Shown here piece after piece: positions 1-5,493 of a stretch of DNA of 5,493 nt. This DNA comes from Gemmatimonadota bacterium. Lineage in GTDB: Bacteria > Gemmatimonadota > Gemmatimonadetes > Longimicrobiales > Gaopeijiaceae. How positions within the stretch are numbered: position 1 is the stretch's first letter; every line of letters starts with the position of its first letter. The stretch covers positions 1 through 5,493 of the forward strand of contig JAHEKK010000265.1 of NCBI GenBank assembly GCA_024638395.1, read 5' to 3'. A program made the translations under genes and the position numbers. The notes beneath the pieces are model-generated. The model was not told the origin of the DNA and searched no databases. It saw only the letters and a program-made list of their open reading frames with translations.

Positions 1-103
1 CGAGGGTCTTCTCAGCGGCGTGGCGCCAGCGGAATTCCGCGGCGCGGCGCTGGCCGAGCTTGCGCAAGGACTTGCGGTGATCGGCGTCCGAGACCGCCCT
101 CAC
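1..103 (-). CDS. Partial open frame resembling the C-terminal end of a GT-B glycosyltransferase; orphan tail or start of an unknown gene
   Basis: A minus-strand frame is open from about 151 to the left window edge. Its first usual start codon is a GTG at 103-101, three bases after the pyrE stop. From that GTG it reads VRAVSDADHRKSLRKLG, then QRRAAEFRWRHAAEKTL. This has the spacing of the final helices of GT4/GT1-type glycosyltransferases, where a D..R..L...G..RA..F.W...A..TL pattern normally ends the protein. What is seen is about 34 codons; the family match is from memory of that pattern. The oddity is that a C-terminal tail should have some 300 residues before it, yet pyrE occupies that DNA in another frame. 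It could be a decayed remnant, an assembly junction, or the N-terminus of an unrelated gene continuing leftward. No Shine-Dalgarno was recognised. Confidence 0.35.
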   Translation of the reverse strand, partial: MRAVSDADHRKSLRKLGQRRAAEFRWRHAAEKTL

Positions 104-105
104 GA

Positions 106-687
106 TCAGGCGTCGGCCGCTCCCGAGACGGCTCTCTCGCTTCTCACCAGGTCAGCCGCCCGGTATACGGCGACAAAGGGGTAGCCGGCTCCCTCGATAG
201 CAGCCCTCCCCCCCTCCTCCCGGTCCACCAGGGCCAGGACTCCAAGAACCTGGGCACCGTGGGACACGACGACTTCGGCCGCCTTGAGAGCACTCCCTCC
301 GCTGGTGACCGAGTCCTCCAGCAGTACCACCCGGGCCCCGACGGGTAGGCCCCCTTCGATCTGCCGCCCGGTGCCGTGGTCCTTGGGCGTCTTCCTGACC
401 GTGAAGGCGTCGATGGGCGGACCGTCGTGGAAGGACCGGTGGGCGATGGCGTAGGCGACAGGGTCGGCGCCAAGGGTGAGTCCGCCTACCCACTGAGGAT
501 CCCAACCCGCATCCCTGATGGCGGCCAGGGCCACCCAGCCCACGAGATGTTGACCCTCGGCCGACATGGTGGTGAGACGCGCGTCGATGTAGTAGGACGA
601 TCGGGCCCCGCTGGCCAACGTGAAGTCCCCGAGCTTCACACTTCGCTCGGCCAGGAGGGTCGCCAGTCTGTTTCGGATTTCGGACAT
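106..687 (-). CDS. pyrE: Orotate phosphoribosyltransferase (OPRTase)
   Basis: PyrE transfers the ribose-5-phosphate of PRPP to orotate, giving orotidine monophosphate and pyrophosphate, the fifth step of cytosolic de novo UMP synthesis. Counting from the ATG at 687 (193 residues), the orotate-side motif SGARSSYYID is at 26-35. The flexible catalytic loop RKTPKDHGTG is at 98-107 and keeps the expected Arg98, Lys99, Lys102 and His104. The PRPP-binding motif VVLLEDSVTSGGSA is at 120-133, with the acidic Glu-Asp pair. The ATG at 687 gives a typical family length and N-terminus but has no clear Shine-Dalgarno. In-frame ATGs at 768 and 795 would add 27 or 36 residues and overlap the upstream phosphoesterase by 14 or 41 nt. 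The 768 start sits behind a weak GGCGGG and would suit translational coupling. No other pyrimidine genes are visible. The family call is firm; the start is uncertain. Confidence 0.93.
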   Translation of the reverse strand: MSEIRNRLATLLAERSVKLGDFTLASGARSSYYIDARLTTMSAEGQHLVGWVALAAIRDAGWDPQWVGGLTLGADPVAYAIAHRSFHDGPPIDAFTVRKTPKDHGTGRQIEGGLPVGARVVLLEDSVTSGGSALKAAEVVVSHGAQVLGVLALVDREEGGRAAIEGAGYPFVAVYRAADLVRSERAVSGAADA

Positions 688-754
688 GGTGCCCAAGAGT
701 CGTTGAATTTGATCGGTGGGGTCAACCGCCGGAGCTTGTCGCCCACGCGGGTCT

Positions 755-1513
755 TCATGCGTCGGCATCGATGGACCCGCCGGTTCGAAGCACATTGGCG
801 AAGGCCGCCGGAAGGCCGGCCTCGACCACGGCCCTCGCGGCCCGGTCCACGTCGTACGGAACCCGAATCTGTTGCACTTGGGCTTCGCCGCTCAGGTCCA
901 GCAAGGCGTATCCGGCTCGGGGATCCCGGTCCTTGGGTCTGCCCACGGAGCCGGTGTTGACGAGGAGCACATCATCGATGCGGCGGTGCCAGGGCCGATG
1001 GGTATGGCCGAACAGCACGACATTTCCTGGGACGGCCCCAAGGCGGGCAATCATCTTCCGCGAGAACGATTCGGAACGGTCCTCTCGCCAGTAGACCGTG
1101 TTCAGCGTCGAGCTTCCGTGGATCAGATGGAGGACCGGCCCGTCGGCCCGGTGGCCTCCAAGGGGGCGCTGGGTCATGGAGAAGGGGAGGCTCCCCAGCC
1201 ACCGTCGACTCTCCGGGGAGGTCTCTGCGACCGTCCACGCGAAGGAAGCCTTGGAAAGCTCCTGCTCCCTGGGGTCGTCGTACTGGCAGCCGCAATGGGG
1301 ATGGCCCGTGGCCACGGTGGAATCGTAGTTGCCCTGTACTCCGACAAGCCCCCCCTCACGCATCCGGTGAACCACCTCGTTGGGCCAGGGACCGTAGCCG
1401 ACCAGGTCTCCCAGATGATAGATCCGCTCGACGGCCCTCTCCACGCAGTCCGCCAGCACGGCCTCCAGGGCCGGGAGGTTGGCATGGATGTCGGAGAGTA
1501 CGGCGACCTGCAC
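755..1513 (-). CDS. Calcineurin-like metallophosphoesterase (Metallophos_2 / YfcE-like family)
   Basis: This is a cytosolic dinuclear-metal phosphoesterase of 252 residues, without signal peptide or membrane segment. All metal-site motifs are present: SDIHANLPALEAVL at 7-20 (Asp8, His10), HLGDLVGYGP at 33-42 (Asp36), GNYD at 61-64 (Asn62), LIHGSS at 130-135 (His132) and FGHTHRP at 168-174 (His170, His172). The conserved NTGSVGRP at 186-193 closes the core. Asn-Tyr-Asp replaces the commoner Asn-His-Asp, so one second-shell His is missing. The GTG at 1513 is preferred because GGGAG lies 9 nt upstream and the product begins right at the first beta strand. A TTG at 1576 would add 21 unconserved residues and lacks a ribosome site. 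Substrate cannot be read from sequence: relatives act on phosphodiesters, nucleotides or proteins. It is followed closely by pyrE, suggesting one transcript. Confidence 0.9.
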   Translation of the reverse strand: MQVAVLSDIHANLPALEAVLADCVERAVERIYHLGDLVGYGPWPNEVVHRMREGGLVGVQGNYDSTVATGHPHCGCQYDDPREQELSKASFAWTVAETSPESRRWLGSLPFSMTQRPLGGHRADGPVLHLIHGSSTLNTVYWREDRSESFSRKMIARLGAVPGNVVLFGHTHRPWHRRIDDVLLVNTGSVGRPKDRDPRAGYALLDLSGEAQVQQIRVPYDVDRAARAVVEAGLPAAFANVLRTGGSIDADA

Positions 1514-1522
1514 GATCGGTAG

Positions 1523-1527
1523 CTCCC
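1523..1527 (-). promoter_or_regulatory. Ribosome binding site deciding the GTG start of the metallophosphoesterase
   Basis: On the minus strand, GGGAG at 1527-1523 is followed by a 9-nt spacer and GTG at 1513-1511. It is the best Shine-Dalgarno match near any possible start of this gene, and it supports the shorter 252-residue product. Confidence 0.6.
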
Positions 1528-1547
1528 GCGAGAGGGCAGGGAGCGAA

Positions 1548-1576
1548 ACGATAACCCGACGGCGGATCGCCTTCAA
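1548..1576 (-). promoter_or_regulatory. Candidate sigma70-like promoter for the phosphoesterase-pyrE unit
   Basis: Minus strand TTGAAG (1576-1571, 4 of 6 to TTGACA) and TATCGT (1553-1548, 4 of 6 to TATAAT) are separated by exactly 17 nt. The position is sensible: initiation about 7 nt downstream would leave a leader of roughly 25-30 nt carrying the GGGAG site. Each box has two mismatches, and such matches arise by chance, so this is a suggestion. Confidence 0.3.
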
Positions 1577-1634
1577 AGACCGGGAGCAAGGGCGGCACCA
1601 CCTGCCGGACCCGCCGCACTTCGACTGATGTTCG

Positions 1635-1659
1635 CTAGTGGACCGTTACGGTGCACTAG
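1635..1659. repeat. 25-nt near-perfect palindrome spanning the REC-REC stop codon
   Basis: The plus strand has CTAGTG (1635-1640), G, ACCGT (1642-1646), central T (1647), ACGGT (1648-1652), G, then CACTAG (1654-1659). Eleven of 12 symmetric positions pair; only 1641/1653 mismatch. The TAG stop of the response-regulator gene (1658-1656) lies in the right arm. The dyad could be an operator for a dimeric protein upstream of the phosphoesterase-pyrE unit, or an RNA hairpin at the 3' end of the REC-REC message. The usual T tract of an intrinsic terminator is missing. The symmetry is read directly; the role is unknown. Confidence 0.6.
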
Positions 1660-2480
1660 TGGAAGTCGGCCACCGCAGCTTCGGCTTCGGCTCGGTCCAG
1701 CATCGAGCGTATGAGCGCCCCGATGCCCTCCGGATTGAAGGGCTTCTGCAGGAAGGCCACGCCCGGGTCGGGGAGGCCGAACTGCCCGGCCAACTCGGCC
1801 CGGGAGTACCCGGAGATATAGAGCATCCGGATCGAGGGCCGAAGCGCCGAGATGGTATGGGCGAGAGCCAGGCCATTCAGCCGGGGAAGGACCACGTCCA
1901 TCACGATAAGGTCGATCTCCCGCTGCAGCACGATGCGCATGGCTTCGTCGGGATCGGCCGCCTCGAGGACGACGTACCCCAGTCTGCTGAGGAGTCGCAT
2001 GACGGTTCGGCGCAGCACAGCGTCGTCGTCGACGACGAGGAGCGTCTCCTGACCGTCGAGATTGACCTTGCTGGGAAGCGGATCGGGAAACTCCGTATCC
2101 AGGAGGTCCCGGACCTTCCCCCCCAGCTCCTCGGCGGTGAATGGCTTGTCGAGGAAGCCCATCAGGTTGTGGCGGCCCTTCGTGTCACCCAGGATCTCGT
2201 CGGTGGTGAAGCCGGACATGTAGAGCACGCGCGTGGAGGGCCGGATGGCCGACACGGCATGAGCCAATTCCAGCCCGCTCATCATGGGGAGGATGACGTC
2301 CACCAACAGCAGATCGATGGTCGTGAGTTTGGCGATCCGGACTGCGTCGGCGGGGGACTCAGCCTGCAGCGTCTTGTATCCCAGGGACTCGAGGATCTTA
2401 CATACCGAGTCCCTGATGGCATGATCGTCATCGACGACCAGGATGGTCTCACTGCCGCGTGGGATCTCGCCTTCGGCCAA
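1656..2480 (-). CDS. Tandem receiver-domain (REC-REC) response regulator without output domain
   Basis: This is a soluble two-component signalling protein of two CheY-like receivers joined by a short linker, with no DNA-binding or enzymatic domain. Numbered from the TTG at 2480 (274 residues), REC1 spans about 11-129: acidic pocket Asp17-19, phosphoacceptor Asp61 in LLVDVILP, Ser89 in YMSGF and Lys112 in LDKPF. REC2 spans about 145-263: Asp151-153, Asp195 in VMDVVLP, Ser223 in YISGY and Lys246 in QKPF. Both domains should be phosphorylatable. They are alike (about half of the first 80 aligned positions identical by eye), indicating internal duplication, and resemble receivers attached to hybrid histidine kinases. 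Such proteins relay phosphate, act as phosphate sinks, or work through protein contacts. No partner kinase is in the window. The TTG at 2480 is chosen because GGAG lies 9 nt upstream; a TTG at 2489 would add three residues. No in-frame ATG or GTG precedes REC1. Confidence 0.9.
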   Translation of the reverse strand: MAEGEIPRGSETILVVDDDHAIRDSVCKILESLGYKTLQAESPADAVRIAKLTTIDLLLVDVILPMMSGLELAHAVSAIRPSTRVLYMSGFTTDEILGDTKGRHNLMGFLDKPFTAEELGGKVRDLLDTEFPDPLPSKVNLDGQETLLVVDDDAVLRRTVMRLLSRLGYVVLEAADPDEAMRIVLQREIDLIVMDVVLPRLNGLALAHTISALRPSIRMLYISGYSRAELAGQFGLPDPGVAFLQKPFNPEGIGALIRSMLDRAEAEAAVADFH

Positions 2481-2489
2481 GGGAGTCAA

Positions 2490-2493
2490 CTCC
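2490..2493 (-). promoter_or_regulatory. Ribosome binding site supporting a TTG start for the REC-REC gene
   Basis: Minus strand GGAG at 2493-2490 is followed by 9 nt and TTG at 2480-2478. The same spacing is seen before the GTG of the metallophosphoesterase. The TTG at 2489 directly abuts this GGAG and so is less likely to be the start. Confidence 0.45.
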
Positions 2494-2535
2494 GTTTCCC
2501 GGGTGGAATGGTACCTGGAATTCTCGGCTGTCGAG

Positions 2536-2565
2536 GGGGCCGGGATTAGGCGCTACCCCCGCCCC
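2536..2565 (-). terminator. Weak GC-rich hairpin downstream of the LuxR-type regulator
   Basis: GGGGC at 2536-2540 pairs with GCCCC at 2561-2565, and GGG at 2542-2544 pairs with CCC at 2558-2560. There is one bulged C (2541) and a 13-nt loop. It begins about 20 nt past the regulator stop codon. No T run follows on the minus strand, so it is at best an imperfect terminator. The same gap has TCGACA (2534-2529) and TACCAT (2513-2508), resembling promoter boxes but only 15 nt apart. These are too weak to list separately. Confidence 0.22.
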
Positions 2566-2586
2566 GACCCCTGGATCCGGCAGCGT

Positions 2587-5493
2587 TTAGAGTCTCCGGT
2601 CCCGGGCCAGGTCGGCGAGTTCCGCGCGTGAGCCCACCTCCACCTTCTTGAAAACGTTGGAGAGATGGGTGGACACCGTGCGGTGCGAAATGCCGAGTGT
2701 CCTACCGATGGCCTTGTTGGAAAGTCCCTCCGACACGAGGCGGCTTATCTCGACCTCGCGGCCCGTCAGGCCGTCCACGCCGGCGCCGGCGGTCCGGCGC
2801 GGCGGACGGGCCTCGACCTCGCGGAACATCTCCCTGGTCTTGCGCAGCTCTCCCTCGGCGCCGAGTCGTGAGAATACGTCATAGACCTGCCGAAGTTCCT
2901 GGAGTGCCGCGTCCCGGTTGCCGGTTTCAGCCAGGCGGCCTGCCAGTTGTCGGCGGACCCGGGCGGCATAGGGGATCATGGGGATCGCTTCGAGAGCCTC
3001 CGTCGCTTCGCGGAGTTGGATGGCTCCGTTCTCGGAGTCGCCTCCAAGCCAGAGGAGCAGCGCGTCACAAGCGGAGGCCCACGCCAGCCCCAGGGCATGA
3101 TCCAGGCGTTCCGATTCCGACCGGAGCTTTCCCCCCACCGCTGCGGCCTCGTCGAGATTCCGAAGCATGATGTGTCCCTCGGCGACGATGGGCAGGAGCC
3201 GGTGGATCGTCCACGACTTGTATCCGGACTCTTCGGCCAGGGCGACTCCAGCTTCTCCGAGGCGGACGGCCTCTTCGTAGTTGCCCTCCCAGAGCGCACA
3301 GGCGGCCTTGCCGACGTGTGCCGGAATGAGCATGAAGAACCCGGCGGGTGTGTCCCGGTTCATGGCGGCCGACTCGGCCAGCTTCCACGCCTCGCCGACG
3401 TAGGCCCGGCCCCGGTCCACCTCGCCCCTTTCCAGGTAGAACATGCTCGCCAACACCAGAAGGCGGACGGTCAGGCCCGTCTGCTCCAGAGAGCGGGAAA
3501 GGGCGAGGCTTTCCTCGGCAAGGGCGATGCCCCGTTCCCACTCCCCCGTGGCGTAGTACAGCTCGACGGCGAGTTCGGAGAGTGACGCCTTCAGAACCGG
3601 TGAACCGAGTTCGTCGGCGATGGCCCGTGCTTGCTCGATGTGCCCCCGTACAGGCTCTGCCTTGCCGGCCATCGCTGCGGATACCGCGAGGCCCCAGTAG
3701 GCCCAGAAGGCCGAGTTGGCGTCTTTCGCCTTCCTGGCAAGGCGCAAGGCCCGCTCGCCGTACTCCCTGGCAAAGCTGGCGGGACGGGTCCAGGCATACA
3801 GAAGGACCATCGACCGGGCCACGCGCGCCTGAACGTGGGGATCGCCGAGGTGATCCGCGATGGACTCGGCTTCCGCCATGACTTTCTCGGCTTCCTCCAA
3901 CTGCCCCAGGTCCTGAAGGCAACGGCCCTGTGCGATCAGTAGATCGACCCGGGCCCCGAGAGAGGACTCGGAGGTGGCCATCTGGAGCCCGGCTTCGAAC
4001 TGCTCCATGGCCTGAGGGTAGCGGAGGGTGGCAAAGTGGATCAGACCGATCCGGCGACGAATCGCGGCCGTGATTGCGGCCCCCGCTGCATCCACCGGGA
4101 CCTGGGCCAGGGCTTCGTGATAGGTGGCAATGGCCCGGTCTGACTTCCCCAGGCGGTGTTGCGCTCGCCCCAGGTCCAGGAGGAGCTCCGCCGCCTCGAG
4201 ACCTTGGAGTGGCTCATCGGAGGGGCCGCGACGGAGGGCGGCGATGAGGTACTTCTCGGCCTCCTGGTTGGCCATGCGCGCCAGGGCGCCACGCCCGGCC
4301 CGAGCCAGGTAGCCCCGTTCCTCCCTGCCCAGCGTCGCCGGATCCGCTTCGGCAAAGTGATGGGCAAGGACCGCGGCGTGGGCATTCGCGGTGAATCCCA
4401 TCCTTCGGAGCAGGACCCGGCCGCAGCGGCCATGGAGGTCCCGCCGGCGAGCCAGCCCGAAACGGCTTCTCAAGGCCTCTGCCAGGACCGGGTGAGTGAA
4501 GGCGAAAGAGACGCCCCCCTCTCGCTGGGATTCGCGAATCAGCCGGCGCTCCCGGAGCTCGTCCAATGCGTTCAGGAGATTCCGCCCGTCCAGCTCGTCC
4601 AGGGCCTCGAGGTCCTCCAGGCGGGCGGCGCCGCCGAAAATGGCGATCAACTCGGCGGCCACGCGCGCCGAGGGGGAGAGCCGGTCGAATCGAGCGGTGG
4701 ACGACTCTGCCACGGAGGCGGGAAGCTCTACACGGCTCACGTCCCATCCCCGCCATTGTCGCCCCTGTTTCACGAGGACGCCTCGGTCCCGCAGGTCCCG
4801 CAGCAGGGCGTCGATGAAGGCGGGATTCCCCAGAGACCACTCGTGGAGCCGGGATGCGAAGTCGGTGAGGGTGCCCCCGCCGGTACGGTAGGTGCGCTCC
4901 AGGAGCTCCAACGTCTCGTCGGGGCTCAAAGGCGCCAGGGAGAACCGTGCCGCGAGCCCCAGGTCCACCAGTGAGTTCTCGGTCTCGACCAGAACGTCGT
5001 TTCCCGCCCGCTCGCCCTCCTCGTAGGTACAAAGGAAGTTCAGGCTCGCGCCCCGGGTGTGTCGGACGGTGAAGTGGAGGAGCTCCAGGGACGGGCCATC
5101 GGCCCATTGAATGTCGTCCAGGCATACGAGGAGGGCCTGCCGGTCTGCCAAGCCCTTCAGAAGCTCCACGAACGACCAGAAGACCCGGGCTCGGGCGTCC
5201 TCCGTCAGGTGGGTGGGCTCAGGCACCGCGGCGGCGGAGACCGCGGCGGGGAAGAGGTGTGCGAGGTCGGGAAGTGTCCCCCGGGTCAGCACCTGGAGCG
5301 AGGAATCGTCGAGGTCGCGGAGCAGGGGGGTGAAGCAGTCGGACAGGAGAGCGTAGGGGCTCTTCGATCCCAAGGGGAAGGCCCTGGCACGCAGTACCCG
5401 CGTGCCGGCCCCTTCGAGGGTGGTCGCCAGCTCCGAGACGAGTCGGGTCTTTCCGACGCCCCGCTCTCCGGAGACGACGAGGAAGTGGGGATC
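2587..5493 (-). CDS. Large ATP-binding LuxR-family transcriptional regulator (AAA ATPase - TPR - LuxR HTH), 5' end outside window
   Basis: This belongs to the LAL (MalT-like) class, in which a signal-sensing STAND-type ATPase controls a C-terminal DNA-binding domain. The window shows 968 residues and the frame stays open to the right edge, so the N-terminus is missing. In window numbering, Walker A GERGVGKT is at 9-16 and Walker B LLVCLDDIQWAD at 121-132 (Asp126, Asp127); together they mark an AAA_16-type NTPase. A winged-helix-like section follows to about 350. About 380-890 is alpha-helical with TPR-like Ala/Leu/Gly/Glu-rich repeats, probably the ligand or partner sensor. The LuxR/GerE helix-turn-helix spans about 907-965: LTGREVEISRLVSEGLSNKAI, recognition helix around SHRTVSTHLSNVF, ending SRAELADL. 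The TTG at 5373 is internal, after Walker A, and is not the start. No receiver or PAS domain is visible. Target genes and inducer are unknown; LAL proteins are usually activators. Confidence 0.93.
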   Translation of the reverse strand, partial: DPHFLVVSGERGVGKTRLVSELATTLEGAGTRVLRARAFPLGSKSPYALLSDCFTPLLRDLDDSSLQVLTRGTLPDLAHLFPAAVSAAAVPEPTHLTEDARARVFWSFVELLKGLADRQALLVCLDDIQWADGPSLELLHFTVRHTRGASLNFLCTYEEGERAGNDVLVETENSLVDLGLAARFSLAPLSPDETLELLERTYRTGGGTLTDFASRLHEWSLGNPAFIDALLRDLRDRGVLVKQGRQWRGWDVSRVELPASVAESSTARFDRLSPSARVAAELIAIFGGAARLEDLEALDELDGRNLLNALDELRERRLIRESQREGGVSFAFTHPVLAEALRSRFGLARRRDLHGRCGRVLLRRMGFTANAHAAVLAHHFAEADPATLGREERGYLARAGRGALARMANQEAEKYLIAALRRGPSDEPLQGLEAAELLLDLGRAQHRLGKSDRAIATYHEALAQVPVDAAGAAITAAIRRRIGLIHFATLRYPQAMEQFEAGLQMATSESSLGARVDLLIAQGRCLQDLGQLEEAEKVMAEAESIADHLGDPHVQARVARSMVLLYAWTRPASFAREYGERALRLARKAKDANSAFWAYWGLAVSAAMAGKAEPVRGHIEQARAIADELGSPVLKASLSELAVELYYATGEWERGIALAEESLALSRSLEQTGLTVRLLVLASMFYLERGEVDRGRAYVGEAWKLAESAAMNRDTPAGFFMLIPAHVGKAACALWEGNYEEAVRLGEAGVALAEESGYKSWTIHRLLPIVAEGHIMLRNLDEAAAVGGKLRSESERLDHALGLAWASACDALLLWLGGDSENGAIQLREATEALEAIPMIPYAARVRRQLAGRLAETGNRDAALQELRQVYDVFSRLGAEGELRKTREMFREVEARPPRRTAGAGVDGLTGREVEISRLVSEGLSNKAIGRTLGISHRTVSTHLSNVFKKVEVGSRAELADLARDRRL

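Larger units (their letters stand above)
1514..1655. other. Intergenic region between the REC-REC gene and the metallophosphoesterase
   Basis: These 142 nt hold the left part of the palindrome at 1635-1659, the candidate promoter at 1576-1548 and the GGGAG ribosome site. They also contain a small hairpin: CGGCA at 1593-1597 and TGCCG at 1603-1607 around a 5-nt loop. No run of T follows either hairpin in the direction of transcription, so neither is a standard intrinsic terminator. No small ORF in it looks like a gene. Confidence 0.5.

Noticed and set aside
2..184. Plus-strand open frame at the left edge
   Set aside because: It runs antisense into the pyrE 3' end and shows no family pattern. 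The minus-strand reading of the same DNA is more protein-like.
376..960. Plus-strand open frame (194 codons) across the pyrE and phosphoesterase junction
   Set aside because: It is antisense to two conserved genes, its product is Arg/Pro/Gly-rich, and it has no recognisable domain.
716..1522. Long plus-strand open frame (268 codons) antisense to the metallophosphoesterase
   Set aside because: It mirrors a gene with complete family motifs, its translation is Gly/Arg/His-rich with no recognisable domain, and it is typical of stop-poor antisense frames in high-GC DNA.
1593..1607. Small hairpin CGGCA - 5 nt - TGCCG considered as an intrinsic terminator
   Set aside because: The stem is only 5 bp and is followed by mixed sequence without a T tract. 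Such stems are common by chance at this GC content.
2508..2534. TCGACA / TACCAT pair considered as a promoter for the REC-REC gene
   Set aside because: The spacing is 15 nt rather than 16-18 and the -10 box is weak. It is too poor a match to annotate.
1638..2549. Long plus-strand open frame (303 codons) antisense to the REC-REC gene
   Set aside because: The opposite strand encodes two full receiver domains. The internal similarity of this frame simply reflects the duplicated REC domains read backwards.
4156..4974. Plus-strand open frame (272 codons) antisense to the regulator
   Set aside because: There is no family motif or convincing ribosome site, and the frame is fully contained within a well-supported gene.
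4214..5125. Minus-strand open frame (303 codons) overlapping the LuxR regulator in another frame
   Set aside because: The translation is Pro/Arg/Gly-rich low complexity, as expected for an off-frame reading of GC-rich code. The ATPase/TPR frame is clearly the real one.

Overview
The window is GC-rich (mostly C/G at third codon positions), and every convincing gene lies on the minus strand, so transcription runs from high to low coordinates. Four genes are well supported: a large ATP-binding LuxR-type regulator (5' end cut off by the window edge), a two-receiver-domain response regulator with no output domain, a calcineurin-like metallophosphoesterase, and orotate phosphoribosyltransferase (pyrE). 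A short frame at the extreme left looks like the tail of a glycosyltransferase but has no body. Protein style suggests a free-living, signalling-rich, high-GC bacterium such as Gemmatimonadota, Acidobacteriota or a myxobacterium-like lineage. That is inference; there is no rRNA or other phylogenetic marker here.

Layout in transcription order: (1) 5493-2587, LuxR-family ATPase/TPR regulator, 968 residues visible, opening at the Walker A motif. (2) About 100 nt of intergenic DNA with a weak GC-rich hairpin. (3) 2480-1656, tandem REC-REC protein with a likely TTG start behind a GGAG. (4) About 140 nt of intergenic DNA that begins with a near-perfect 25-nt palindrome lying across the response-regulator stop codon, followed by a plausible sigma70-like promoter. 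(5) 1513-755, metallophosphoesterase with a likely GTG start behind a GGGAG. (6) 687 (or 768) to 106, pyrE, close behind or slightly overlapping the phosphoesterase and probably co-transcribed with it. (7) 103-1, the orphan glycosyltransferase-like frame.

The regulator and the REC-REC protein are both signalling proteins, but nothing in the sequence links them mechanistically; the regulator's output is its own C-terminal LuxR helix-turn-helix. The phosphoesterase and pyrE look like a two-gene housekeeping unit. I found no tRNA, rRNA, CRISPR array, insertion sequence or defence system, and no convincing novel multi-gene system. The observations most worth following up are the palindrome at the response-regulator stop, the output-less tandem receiver protein, and the glycosyltransferase-like fragment.
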